Shown here: piece by piece, positions 44,151-54,574 of the stretch | Layout of the letters: each line of letters starts with the position of its first letter | Numbering within the stretch: the first letter of the stretch is position 1 | NCBI GenBank assembly: GCA_030159075.1 | Contig: BROG01000400.1 | Span: forward strand, 565,501 to 629,500 | Reading direction: 5' to 3' | DNA: 64,000 bases | Source of the DNA: Atrina japonica | Taxonomy: Eukaryota > Mollusca > Bivalvia > Pterioida > Pinnidae | Position numbers and translations under genes: made by a program | The notes under the pieces: generated by a model | The model's database searches: none | What the model saw: only the letters and a program-made list of their open reading frames with translations | What the model was told of the DNA's origin: nothing

Positions 44151-44483
44151 CGGTAATCAAATGAATTTTATTTACACCATATTAAGATATTTCTCTTTCA
44201 GGACGAAATAACGGCATTTTATGCCATATGACGAGAATTAATTTCATTATTGCAAACTGGCGGGAAACATTCACGACATTTTGCGTATCAATTCGAGGCA
44301 AAACTGAGACAAGACAAGAAATGAGGCGCCGTTAAAAAAATAAACAGAACAAATTCAGCTATTCGCATATACAGTATAGAATTGCCAATTGCCATTTTCA
44401 TAGTCTGAATCTTTTAACTTATTGTTTACTTATTTCAGACGTGGATAAACCTTGTATATCATAACATAACTGTAAACATTCGA
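44151..44483. other. Spacer
   Basis: Nothing recognised. Confidence 0.5.
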
Positions 44484-44735
44484 GGGGCCTCAGTGGCCCA
44501 GTAGTTTGAGCATCGTGCTTTGAACCATGAAGTCTCTTATTTCTGATTAGCGCAGGTTCGAGTCCCACTGGAACCTAAGCTGATTTTTGTGAGAAAGTTT
44601 GCCAACTGACTCGCGGAAGGCCGGTGGTCTCTTCCCGGATATATTGTAACCGGATTCTCTTTTCCATCACTAAAAATTGGCTTCCATCACATAACTGAAA
44701 AATAGTTGAGTGTGGCGTAAAATTCAAAACATCCG
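44484..44735 (+). mobile_element. SINE-B, near complete
   Basis: GGGGCCTCAGTGGCCCAGTA head, GCAGGTTCGAGTCCCACTGG B box, AACCTAAGCTGATTTTTGTG, GGAAGGCCGGTGGTCTCTTC and ATTGTAACCGGATTCTC, ending AATAGTTGAGTGTGGCG. The best-preserved full-length copy with the one at 20676. Confidence 0.8.
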
Positions 44736-45029
44736 CTCAAAGTCAGTGCGCTCGCTAGACATGTGTATATCTTCTCATATAAAGTGAAATACTTTAAGTA
44801 AATCTACAGGAAAAAGGAATTTTGAAAGGAAGGATCAGATTTAAAAGGGTAATCAATAGGATTTAGGTCTAGCTTGTTAAATTGTCTTCGGCAACTAATA
44901 CAATCTTGGGGCTAAATCTCGGTCTTCTCTTCGCCAGAAAATACATTTGTATTCCGTTTTATTAGTATTTATTTTTTGTTCAAACACTGAGGACTTAAAA
45001 GTACTTTAACCGCATCGTCGCCTCAAAGT

Positions 45030-45270
45030 TTTTATCCGACATCAAAATTACCGAATTCCACAGAAGGGTGAGTGTAGACGGAATATCTTTTTACTCCATA
45101 TCCGGATTTGGTTTTATTATCTTAATTGAGTCGCGACGGAACATAATTATTTTTTTAATTGGATTAACGAGGTTATTATCACCTTCGAAGTGTTATAACC
45201 CTTTCGGCATTTTTTATGTTGAGTCTATTAAAATTTTAGGTAATGGATCTAATTATTGTGTAATCAATAC
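45030..45270 (+). repeat. Dispersed duplication, copy 1
   Basis: About 240 bp matching 47350-47590: TTATCCGACATCAAAATTAC, CCATATCCGGATTTGGTTTT and GGTAATGGATC are the best-kept blocks. An open frame here is broken by substitutions and indels in the other copy, so it is not coding. Confidence 0.75.
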
Positions 45271-45344
45271 AAGCAAAAGTACTTAAGTACTTATTTCGTT
45301 TGAAAACTAAATCCAGGTACCACATAAAAATTATTATTATTCTT

Positions 45345-45560
45345 TAATTTTATGTTTTTACGCCACATTTATCCATTATAAAGTTATATGGTGGCGACCA
45401 AATTTTAATCATAGAAAAGAGGACCTGGTTGCTATAAATGTACCCGGAAGGGGCCGCTGGTCTTTCAAAAGTAAACTGGCAAACTTTTTCACAAATCAGT
45501 TTAGGTTCCAGGGGAGCTCGAACCCGCGTTGACTTATCTTCCCAAGTCATGGTTTTCTTA
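45345..45560 (-). mobile_element. SINE-B copy (minus strand)
   Basis: ATATGGTGGCGACCAAATTT, ATGTACCCGGAAGGGGCCGC, AACTTTTTCACAAATCAGTT and GGTTCCAGGGGAGCTCGAAC (B box) on the minus strand; the A box is lost. Confidence 0.7.
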
Positions 45561-45650
45561 TTCACGTCGTTCCTGTGTGAGTAACGTTAAATGGATATTA
45601 GCTGATTTTTTTCTCAATTTTTTGTTTGTTTGCTTTTTTTGCTATTTAGA

Positions 45651-46085
45651 TTGATGTACAATACTGACAAAAAAAAATGAGATGTACACGGGCATAAAAG
45701 TTCTTAAATTCCTGTATGTTTTGTGAAAATTGCTTGAGAAACCCAGGTTTGACACGTCTTCAATTGCAATTGATTAACTCAACCTTGCTATTCAGTGTAA
45801 ATGAAGACCATACTGGACCTTACCCTATTTTCACAATTGCAAAATATATAAGAATATACATGGTCAACTTTTCGCCCCGAAAATGAGTTTCTTTTGGTGG
45901 GGCGAAAAGTCTCTAATTAGTGGTGTTTGGGGGCGAAAAGTCGCTATTAAGTGAGTTTTCGGGGCGAAAATTCATTTATTAGCGAGTTTTAAGGGCGAAA
46001 AGTCGAGATGGCACAAATCAGCTACCAAAACTTTATGACTTTTTATGCCTGTGTATAGCCCTTTGATTTGTTATTGTACATCAAG
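45651..46085. mobile_element. MITE with TACACAGGCATAAA inverted repeats, copy 2, with internal array
   Basis: Ends TTGATGTACAATA and TATTGTACATCAA are inverted repeats, followed inward by ATGTACACGGGCATAAAA and TTTATGCCTGTGTATAGC. It shares interior AACCCAGGTTTGACAC and GGACCTTACCCTATTTTCAC with copy 1 at 38085, but is about 230 bp longer, mainly because of a GGCGAAAAGT tandem array at 45868-46008. Confidence 0.75.
45868..46008 (+). repeat. GGGGCGAAAAGT tandem repeat
   Basis: Four degenerate units of about 36 bp (GGGGCGAAAAGTCTCTAATT, AGTGGTGTTTGG and variants) inside the MITE. Confidence 0.75.
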
Positions 46086-46131
46086 TACAAGAAACATCGG
46101 AATATTTTTAGGTAAACACAGCAATGAGTAT

Positions 46132-46400
46132 GAGTAAGTGACCTTTCACGAAAGGCCCGACAAAACATTTGTTGGCAGACTCTTCAATTATGACGTCACA
46201 ATTAAGCGGTCCTTCAAAAACGTGTTTATGACGTCACAATCGAATGACATCAAAAATGCAGATAGAGATCAATGTGTCAGATAACCGTTCACGGAAGGCA
46301 CGACATCGTACCTTTTCAGAGTGTTCCATTCTGACGTCACAATAAAATGGTCTTTCAAAACCTTGTGTGATTATGACGTCACAATCGAATGACGTCAATC
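46132..46400 (+). repeat. Two tandem ~143-bp units with five TGACGTCA palindromes
   Basis: Each unit reads CCTTTCACGAAAGGCCCGAC or its variant, then TTATGACGTCACAATTAAGC, GGTCCTTCAAAAACGTG, TATGACGTCACAATCGAATG. Perfect TGACGTCA octamers occur at 46191, 46229, 46332, 46374 and 46390. The octamer is the consensus cAMP-response element bound by CREB/ATF-type bZIP factors. No gene is visible nearby. Confidence 0.8.
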
Positions 46401-46699
46401 AACTTGAATCCTGTCCCTGAACTCAAGTACTTAAATTTCAAAACACAGTCACAGTTTTTCTGATATCACATACTGGATTGCAATACAGCATTTCTCTGTC
46501 GTAATCGCAGTGTACCATTGATCTGTATTTCAAACATTCTTCGAGTTGTTGAATTTGAAGCAATGTCTGGAAAATGCGGTTTGGAGTTTCATTGGCAATT
46601 CAAATATAATACATGTAATTATTTTGAAAAAAAAACTAAAAAAAAACCACTAACGTCCCATGTCGTCTTCGTTATACGCAAGCGCGGCACTCGGCAATA
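46401..46699. other. Spacer
   Basis: No gene recognised. Confidence 0.5.
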
Positions 46700-46888
46700 T
46701 TCGTTTGTTTGTTTATTGTTGTTTAACGTCCCACTCAAGAATCTATCACTCATATGGAGACGTCACCAAATGCCGGTGAAGGGCTTCAAATTTTGACCTA
46801 TGCTCGGCACTTAGGGCCACTGAGCAGTGAGGGTTCTTTAACGTGCCGACATCTACTGTGACACTGGACCTCTGTTTTTACTGTTTAG
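46700..46888 (-). mobile_element. SINE-A, 5'-truncated (minus strand)
   Basis: On the minus strand, body blocks GAGCAGTGAGGGTTC (complementary side), GAAGGGCTTCAAATTTTG and TTGTTTAACGTCCCACTC are followed by the GTTTGTTTGTTTATTG tail complement. The tRNA-derived head is missing; 5' truncation is typical of target-primed reverse transcription. Confidence 0.8.
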
Positions 46889-47349
46889 AAATTACTGAAA
46901 ATTAATTAGGAATGCTCAGAGTAAAGGCGGATTCAAACCTTCGGTTACAACGTTTTATGTTTGGCGAGTTTATTCTAATGCGCATGCATTTCTTAGCCAT
47001 CTGGGTTATCTCTTATGAATAAATATGAAAAACACAAATAATATACATAAAATCTGAAATTAAATTTTGAGCCGAGGACATCTCATAATGATTTAAGGAT
47101 ATTAAGGGTAACATTTTTTTTATTTCCCTTGGGGTCTCTTCCTAGCAAGATTTTGTTATGATACGAAGTGTCCCAGAGATTTCTGTTCTCACCTCCGGGA
47201 TTTAATTTCAAGTCTATGAATGATTTTTTCAGTACTTAAAATCTCAATCTTTTTCATCCAATAATGCACAGATTCATGTAACTTTTTATTTTCAAACAAC
47301 GTCGTCGCCTTATTTTTTTTATCCTAAATAATTCTATTATAATTACAGT
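46889..47349. other. AT-rich spacer
   Basis: Nothing recognised. Confidence 0.5.
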
Positions 47350-47590
47350 TTTCATCCGACATCAAAATTACCGAATTCCAAAAAAGGGGTGAGCGTAAAC
47401 GGAATATCTTTTAACTCAATATCCGGATTTGGTTTTATTATCTAAATGGAGTCACGACGTGACATAATTAAGTTTTGATTGGATTAATGAGGTTTTAATC
47501 ACAATCGACGTGTTATAAGCCTAGCGGCATTTTTGAAGTGGGGTATATGAAAGTTTTAGCTAATGGATCCAATTATATTTTAATTAACAC
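47350..47590 (+). repeat. Dispersed duplication, copy 2
   Basis: Second copy of 45030-45270 in the same orientation, 2.3 kb apart, with about one change in eight by eye. Confidence 0.75.
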
Positions 47591-47699
47591 TCATAAAATG
47601 TAAGGTTGAGTATATCTCCGTTTTAAAAATTAAGACTTCTAGAGTTAAGTACACAGCTTATAATTTTGATCTACATCATATATTCTGTATATCTCTTCT

Positions 47700-47702
47700 C
47701 AG

Positions 47703-47792
<90 letters not shown>

Positions 47793-47832
47793 TTATGTTA
47801 TATATATATATATATATATATTTATGTATATA
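47700..47832. repeat. (TA)n microsatellite, interrupted
   Basis: Three TA blocks separated by TTATATA and AAATATTATGT. Confidence 0.95.
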
Positions 47833-48561
47833 TCATGAATCTGTGGCTGTAGAATTTCATTTCAAAGAGTGATGAATCAGTTTTTTGTTTTTATAATTTA
47901 ATTTTTCAGAAATAAGTTTTTGGCCTGAGGATATTTTATAAAGATATTTAGGCCTAGGGTTTTTCAAATTATTTATAATATTATTTTTTAAAAGACCTTA
48001 AATAAAGGATTAATTGTTAATTTCCAAATTTTCAGCGATTTCTGTTAATTTTCTATGGTTTTTACCCAAAACCCCTAAGTGGCTAGAGTGCTAACAAAGC
48101 CCAATTTGTAGCATTATTGATGGGTTTTCTGAAAAACATACCCTCCAAAAAACACCTTGGTAAAAATGTGGGTTTTATGTGGTTTAAATTGTAATACTTT
48201 TTTCAAAGAATTGATTTTTTACCCCAAAACACCAAATTTGATAAATAATGGTTGTTAAATGGGTCAATACTTGTTATTTAAGATATCTACCATACAACCA
48301 GTACTTTTACTGCAAACAGAGACCATAAATGAGGGATTAATTGAGGTTTTCCAGTTTTCAGTAATTTTTTACCCCAAAACTCCTAAACGCCCCAACGGCC
48401 AGAGTGCTAACATGTCTCATTTTGTAGTATTTTTTATATGCTTACAGAAAATCATAACCTTCAAAATTACACAGGGGGGGGGGGGGGGGGGGGGAGACAG
48501 GGTTTATTGGTGGCTCAAAGACTAAATATACTTATACAAAATTGTATACAATTATCACAAA

Positions 48562-48564
<3 letters not shown>
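47833..48564. other. Spacer with poly-G run
   Basis: Two diverged blocks (TTTTTACCCAAAACCCCTAA near 48060 and TTTTTACCCCAAAACTCCTA near 48367, each followed by GCCAGAGTGCTAACA-like sequence) form a local duplication of about 300-bp spacing. A 21-G run lies at 48474-48494. Confidence 0.55.

Positions 48565-48640
<76 letters not shown>
48565..48640. repeat. (TA)n microsatellite
   Basis: Uninterrupted TA run. Confidence 0.95.
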
Positions 48641-48643
<3 letters not shown>

Positions 48644-48816
48644 GTCACATTTGTATAAATAAATGAATAAATACATGTCATGTATACCATGTAAATAGAT
48701 TGATGAATAAATAGATTGATGAATAAATAGAATAGAATATGAATAAATATATAAATAAATAGATGAATACGAAATGTAATAAGTGTGATATTTACTCTGT
48801 TATTTTACTATTAAGT

Positions 48817-48817
<1 letters not shown>

Positions 48818-48900
<83 letters not shown>
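48818..48900. repeat. (GA)n microsatellite
   Basis: GA run with one TA interruption. Confidence 0.95.
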
Positions 48901-48902
<2 letters not shown>

Positions 48903-50254
48903 TTTTCCCGTGTTTTGGGAATTAGTTTAGCTGCTATCCATCTGTTAAAAGCGTGAAAAGGATTAAATTCCATGTTACATGTTGTCAAATATAGTCGCAT
49001 GGTCAAGTGACTGGCCGGAGGGCTACTTTCGTTTCTTATCGCCGTCTATCAGGAATAGATAATTGATTCTTTTAAAAAACTGCCAGATTTACATAATTGG
49101 TTTGATTATATCACGAAAATAAACTTGTAAGTCATAATCCTTTTCGTCAACTGTCATTATAGATAATTGATGGGTTCTCTGGCATCTTGTTAAACGGAAT
49201 TTGACATTTTGAAAAGACTAGTAAAAAATGGAATTTGACAAGACGGCGAATCCGTGTAACCAAATTAAAGCTATCACGTTTTTTTTGATTCTGTATCAGA
49301 TCAATGTGACAGCCAAAATGCTTCATAGTTATTTTGGACAGAGCAGGAAAATTGAATCCAGTTTATTTAAAACGTGTAGCATTTGAAAATTATATAATTT
49401 TGAATTATTGAATGAAATACAGGCATTCGATTCCTCGAAGTTGGAGGGCGGGGTTAAACGTCGATCGTTTCTTTCATTTTATTTTATTTCGTCACATTTA
49501 AATCAACGATTTATTTAAATTAAAATTTGCTTTTGGAACAATTTCGAAGACGAGTATTAATAAGTCAAACATGAATTATTTTTTATTTACTGGTATACAG
49601 TTAACAAACTTCTGTTGAGGGGGGGGGGGGTGTTAAATTCATACTGTACTTGAATTGCGCGTCCGTACTCCTCATTATGTCCGTAACTGTTTTCGCTCAA
49701 CTTAAACATGTTTTCTGGCATTTTCCTCAGACAAAACTTTTTTTTTTAAATATACATGTATATATTTCTCTATATAACTTTAATATTTCGTATCATAATA
49801 TTAATAGAAAATTCCATTTTTTACTAGTCTTTTCAAAATGTCAAATTCCGTTTAACAAGATGCCAGAGAACCCATCAATTATCTATAATGACAGTTGACG
49901 AAAAGGACTATAATCATCATCATCATCATCATCCTTGTTAACATTTCTTGTAATGTTATTCTGTACATTGTCGCCATCTATGACCAATTTATATGTTGTA
50001 ATTATTAGGGAGAGGGCTTTATGTAATGTTGGTATAACTTTTGCCCAATCCCATTTCATGATATATTGAAATAAAATATGTTTAAACTAATATTAATAGA
50101 AAATTAAAACCCCACAAATCATAAATAAACTGCAATAAGATATTTGATTTATCAGCATTGCTGATATAAACTGCTTTAATTTTATGACAAAATTAAAACA
50201 ATGTTATGTAGATAGGGGATTATAAAAATTGTTCATTTTTTTTTAATATAAATT
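48901..50254. other. Spacer
   Basis: A long inverted pair is seen: TGATGGGTTCTCTGGCATCT plus TGTTAAACGGAATTTGACATT (49168-49209) and its reverse complement AATGTCAAATTCC, TTAACAAGATGCCAGAGAACC (49837-49875), about 660 bp apart, with TCGTCAACTGTCATTATAG also mirrored. This suggests another inverted-repeat element of about 780 bp (49125-49905). No gene seen. Confidence 0.55.
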
Positions 50255-50500
50255 ATGTTTTACGTCACACTCAACACATTTTCATTCATATGGTGGCAGC
50301 CAGTTTTTAGTGGTGGAGGAGAAAACCCAGTTACAATGTACCCGGAGGATACCACCGGCATTCTGCGAGTAAACTGGTAAACTTTCTCACAAAATCAGCT
50401 CAGGTTCCAGCGAGACTCGAACTTGCGCTTACTAGGGGCGAGATATTATATGGTTCAAAGCACGATGATCAAACCACTCTGTGTGTGATGGGGATGTGGT
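50255..50500 (-). mobile_element. SINE-B copy (minus strand)
   Basis: CATATGGTGGCAGCCAGTTT, GAGAAAACCCAGTTACAATG, TACCCGGAGGATACCACCGG, AACTTTCTCACAAAATCAGC and AGGTTCCAGCGAGACTCGAA (B box), then GATCAAACCACTCTG (A box) on the minus strand. Confidence 0.75.
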
Positions 50501-50636
50501 CGTGTGTAACAAATGTTAAATTTATGTTTATTTCATGATGATCATATTTCAGATTTATAAATTTGTGTTTTCCATCTCGAATGATAAGTTTCGCCGTTTG
50601 AGAACGGATCGAATTCTCATCATAAAATCATATCAT

Positions 50637-50722
50637 GTCATTTGCTAACTTTTAAATTGGAAATTTAAAAGTGAGCACCTGTGCTTACTTTTAAATTTCC
50701 AATTTAAAAGTTAGCAAATGAC
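50637..50722. repeat. 86-bp near-perfect hairpin
   Basis: Arms of 42 bp (50637-50678 and 50681-50722) with one mismatch and a 2-base centre: GTCATTTGCTAACTTTTAAA ... GTGAGCAC and GTGCTTACTTTTAAATTTCC ... GCAAATGAC. Inner sub-palindrome TTTAAATTGGAAATTTAAA. Confidence 0.9.
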
Positions 50723-51599
50723 AGTAACCAAAAACGGCAAGAAATAAAAACGCAGTGTTTAATATCCTGTTGTGGTGTTAATTTAATTATATCTAACATG
50801 GAAAGGAGAATAAGATTACATGGAAGTTGTAATGGGTTCCATGGGGAAAAACCAACATTATCTATAGGATATACAAATATTTATCGACACCTGTAGTTTC
50901 TTCTTATAAAGCTACTTATCTTTTTCTACTTGTAATTGTTTTTTCTTAAATGATGCCGGCGTTCTTCAAAGTACAAGTTTCACGTAACCGTATTAGTACT
51001 CGCTAAAAGATCTACTCCAAGGGGAGAAAAAGAAGATTAACATAAATATGTTTGTTTATGTAAGTACTTACTACGTGGCTCTTCGTTACATTTCACGGCG
51101 TGTATTTTCTTGTTTCACACAGGATTTTTCACTTACCGACTCACTTTTAAGAAAGAATAAGCATTTTTTTTTCTACTTCTGGAAATATCCGATCTTGAGG
51201 GAATTAGTCTTAAATTTTTTGTTTTCACTTAAAAGTTATCGACATCAAAACAACGATTCGGTTGTTCCGTTTGTTGCCCTCGAACTCCGAATTAATGTAG
51301 AAAAGGTGGTGTACTAAAATTATTTTTGCATAAAACGCTAGAAATATTGCTATGTGTTTGCAATAAATAAAAAATCATTGAAAGCAGAAACAAAATATTC
51401 CCCTATCTGATTTACCAAAATAATAATAAATAAAAGTGATAATATTTGATAATAATTAATAATAAAACTCATAAAACAAACACAATTAAAAAAGAACAAG
51501 TCTTTTAAGACAAATGAATAAACATAGTAAGTAAATAAAAGTAAAGAAATTTTCAAAGTGCATGTAAATAGATAAATAAATAATAAATAAAGATCTGAT
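50723..51599. other. AT-rich spacer
   Basis: No gene recognised; an 89-codon open frame at 51048-51317 has no known motif. Confidence 0.5.
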
Positions 51600-51682
51600 A
51601 AACATTTCATTCTAAGTATATACACTAGATAAATAAATAAACAAATGAATAGATAAATAAATAAGTAAATAGGTAAATAGAT

Positions 51683-51716
<34 letters not shown>

Positions 51717-51845
51717 ACAGTAGATACAAGTAAACATAGTATGTTGCTACTTTTTATTCAGTGTCAGGTGCTATACAAATAAATGAGAACATGACAAACG
51801 AGTAAATAAATAAATAGATAAATAAATAAATAAAAAAAAAAAATT
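51600..51845. repeat. AAAT-type tetranucleotide repeat region
   Basis: Interrupted AAATAAAT and AGATAAAT tracts. Confidence 0.85.
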
Positions 51846-52000
51846 AATAAATAACAATTATTGTTAATTCAATTTGTAAAATCGAAAATGTGTGATATCA
51901 CACAATTTATCTTATTGTATTCATCATTTGCATGTTGACCTTGGATACACATATATAACCATATGCATGGAAAATTAATTTGAAAAGATATATATATATA

Positions 52001-52090
52001 TATGCGAGGTGGCATATGAAAAGGGGCGTTTTCACCGATATATAGTAAAACATCGGGGAAACCGTCCCGTTTCATATGCCACCTCGCATA
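52001..52090. mobile_element. 90-bp hairpin MITE, TATGCGAGGTGGCATATG termini
   Basis: Terminal inverted repeats of about 27 bp: TATGCGAGGTGGCATATGAA and TTCATATGCCACCTCGCATA are exact complements, followed inward by AAGGGGCG and CGTCCCG, then CCGATATATAG / AACATCGG. TA dinucleotides lie at both ends, next to a TATATA tract. Confidence 0.8.
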
Positions 52091-54060
52091 ACACCACAAT
52101 TTTTTTGAAAGTCCACTTTTCCACTATTTGTTATAATTTCAATTAAGGCAATCGCCAAACCACTTTATAATGGCAAATTTTGGCTAAACAAATGCTGGCA
52201 TTATAACGACGTATTACTGTATGAATGATCTTTTGACATATACATTGTGTATTTGATTTTATTCATTACGGAGAAATGCAAACCAAAATGTATGTCTGTG
52301 ACTCACAACGAATTTTGCCGAATGAGGTGAAAGTTGGCCCAAATTCAGTCTTAACTCAAAATAAACACGGAGACTTTCAAATTACTACTGATGTACAGAC
52401 TATGTGTCATGCATATAATTTATTATTTTTCTTATTTTCCTCTTTCATAACAAATTAATTTTTTTTAATTTAAATTCAATCCAAAGCCTTGTGCAAACAA
52501 ATTCAAATAATAAACCAAAATCATTGCCTTCGATGACAATCTACGTCTACCAGAGGTATAATACTAGAAAAACAAACAAACAAACAAAAACAACGACGGC
52601 GACGACGATCTAAAAATGAATCTGAGGTAGGGCTTCATTTTACGTCTTCTAGTCATAAACATTACATTTCTCTCGATGCTACCTAAACTAATCAAACTTA
52701 ATATATTTCCCCCCTTTCACGGGTCAAATTAATGGCGTATACGTAGAATATCAACCCTCAATTTTGAGGTACTGAACTGGAGATCAGTAACAGCTTTGTT
52801 TCCCTAACCCCTTGTTTCCAACTTCTCTAGCTATACCCCCCTGTTTCCTACCTCCCTAGTACCTCCCCTGTTTCCTACGTCCATAGCCCCCTGTTTCCTA
52901 CTTCATTTTCATTCGATTCGTGACAGTTTCTGTATTTTCCTTAGAATCCATTCTTTTTTCAATATTTTCTAATTCAGTTTAAAGTAGTTTAAACTTTATT
53001 CACTAAACAGAATTCATATACATTTGTACATGTAATGCTTAGTTTAAAAGTAAAACCATATTATGTACTCTTGTATCATCCATTTCTTTGGATCAAAATG
53101 AAGTAAATAAATAAATAACCTTAATTGTTGATTAGCAACAAAAAAAAATTAGTTTACATTTGATATAATAATAAAAAAAAACCAAGCAATTTGAATGAGG
53201 AGGGGTAGTCAAGAAACATGCAGAAGCATATAGGGGTGCACTGTATACACAAAGCGAGTCCAACGCACAAAAAGGAAGGGGTACAAAACATCATTTTTGC
53301 TGACAATGAACAGCTCATATCAAACATTTTCTAATTTATAGTTATGTCCTTGGAAATATATACAAATGCATACTTCAAGTTCGTAAATTTTTCATTATTC
53401 AATATTGAAAACCGTTATTAAATTGTACAATTTTTCTTTCTTATTTGTTTTACATATGTCTTTGCTTTATTCTACGTTCACCTTTTTAGAAATGAAAAAC
53501 GAACAATTTGGCACACGTTTCTTCCGTGTAAATCTTTTTTTTTTTTGATTTGTGGAAAAAATAAAAGTCTAACAATCAGTCCGTTCGAATAAATTATACC
53601 GAAAAGAAAACTAATTTATTTTGCAAGATTATACTTTAATTCTGACGTGAAATAATTACTCCCAGTTGTTGAGTATCGCTTACGCACAAATAAACCAAAT
53701 GGACACGGATATCATAAAAAAAACAATACTACAGAACCGTCTGAAAACAAAATTAAGAAATATTTGTTATATTACTACACGATTCCCCAAATTAGGGTAC
53801 GATTAGATAAATGACCATGCAAACAAACCACTAAAATATAGTATCAGTTATTTTACTGATTAAATATTGATTTTCTGGCAGCGATAAATTTTAAAAATAA
53901 TATTCTAAGACGAAAAAACACAACTAATTGATAACGGTAAACACAACGTAAACATACAGTTTAAGTCGATAATTATTATTTTTTATGTCATTAGATTCCT
54001 GTTTTGATATTTGAGGATTCTTTATACAAATTTAGACAAATATTAAACAGAAAGAGTAAT
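52091..54060. other. AT-rich spacer with a short CCCTGTTTCCTAC array
   Basis: 52790-52910 holds four degenerate units of TAGCCCCCTGTTTCCTACCTCC type (about 25 bp). The rest is AT-rich without a supported gene. Confidence 0.55.
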
Positions 54061-54249
54061 ATTTGTTGAAAACATTTTCTTTTTCTTGGGTTTGTTGTAT
54101 TACAATCCGCCATTTTCTTTTCTTTCTATTACGTGTACTACCGGTTTTTTTTTCTTTTTGGAAGCCAAACAAAATATCAAGTGGGTGGGTTTTAAAAATT
54201 GAAATACTCTTTCATAAACAAATTAAACAGTAGTTAGTAGGCCGGACTC

Positions 54250-54574
54250 CGTGGTCAACTTTCACCCTATGGCGATTTTTGGTTTTATTGACTACTTGTT
54301 GACCGTTAATCGACGTTCAAAAACCCTTTTAACGGTCCATTAACTTTAACAATACGTCGCCGGTCAGGCATATTCAACCAATCAGAAGTCGGGATTGAAA
54401 GTAGTGTTTTTCCTAATAAATCGAGGCAAGGCCAGCACTTGGACAAGATCACTCTAGGACTCTGTTGTATAAACATTATAGTTAAAACAACATTCTTTGA
54501 AAATTTATTTTTGCTGACTCTTTATTTGGAAAAGCAAAAACACGAAGCAGAACTTAAAGTGACCAGTGTGAAAT
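54250..54574 (+). promoter_or_regulatory. Proximal promoter and 5' UTR of the Fox gene
   Basis: CCAATCAGA at 54378-54386 is a strong NF-Y-type CCAAT box. An AT-rich TAATAAA (54414-54420) could serve as a weak TATA element about 30 bases before a transcription start near 54445. GACCGTTAA (54301-54309) and TTAACGGTC (54329-54337) form an inverted repeat. ATAAACA (54469-54475) fits a forkhead-factor site and would permit autoregulation. All are motif matches only. Confidence 0.4.

Noticed and set aside
45068..45286. 72-codon plus-strand open frame
   Set aside because: Its duplicate at 47.4-47.6 kb is frame-broken, so the frame is not under constraint.
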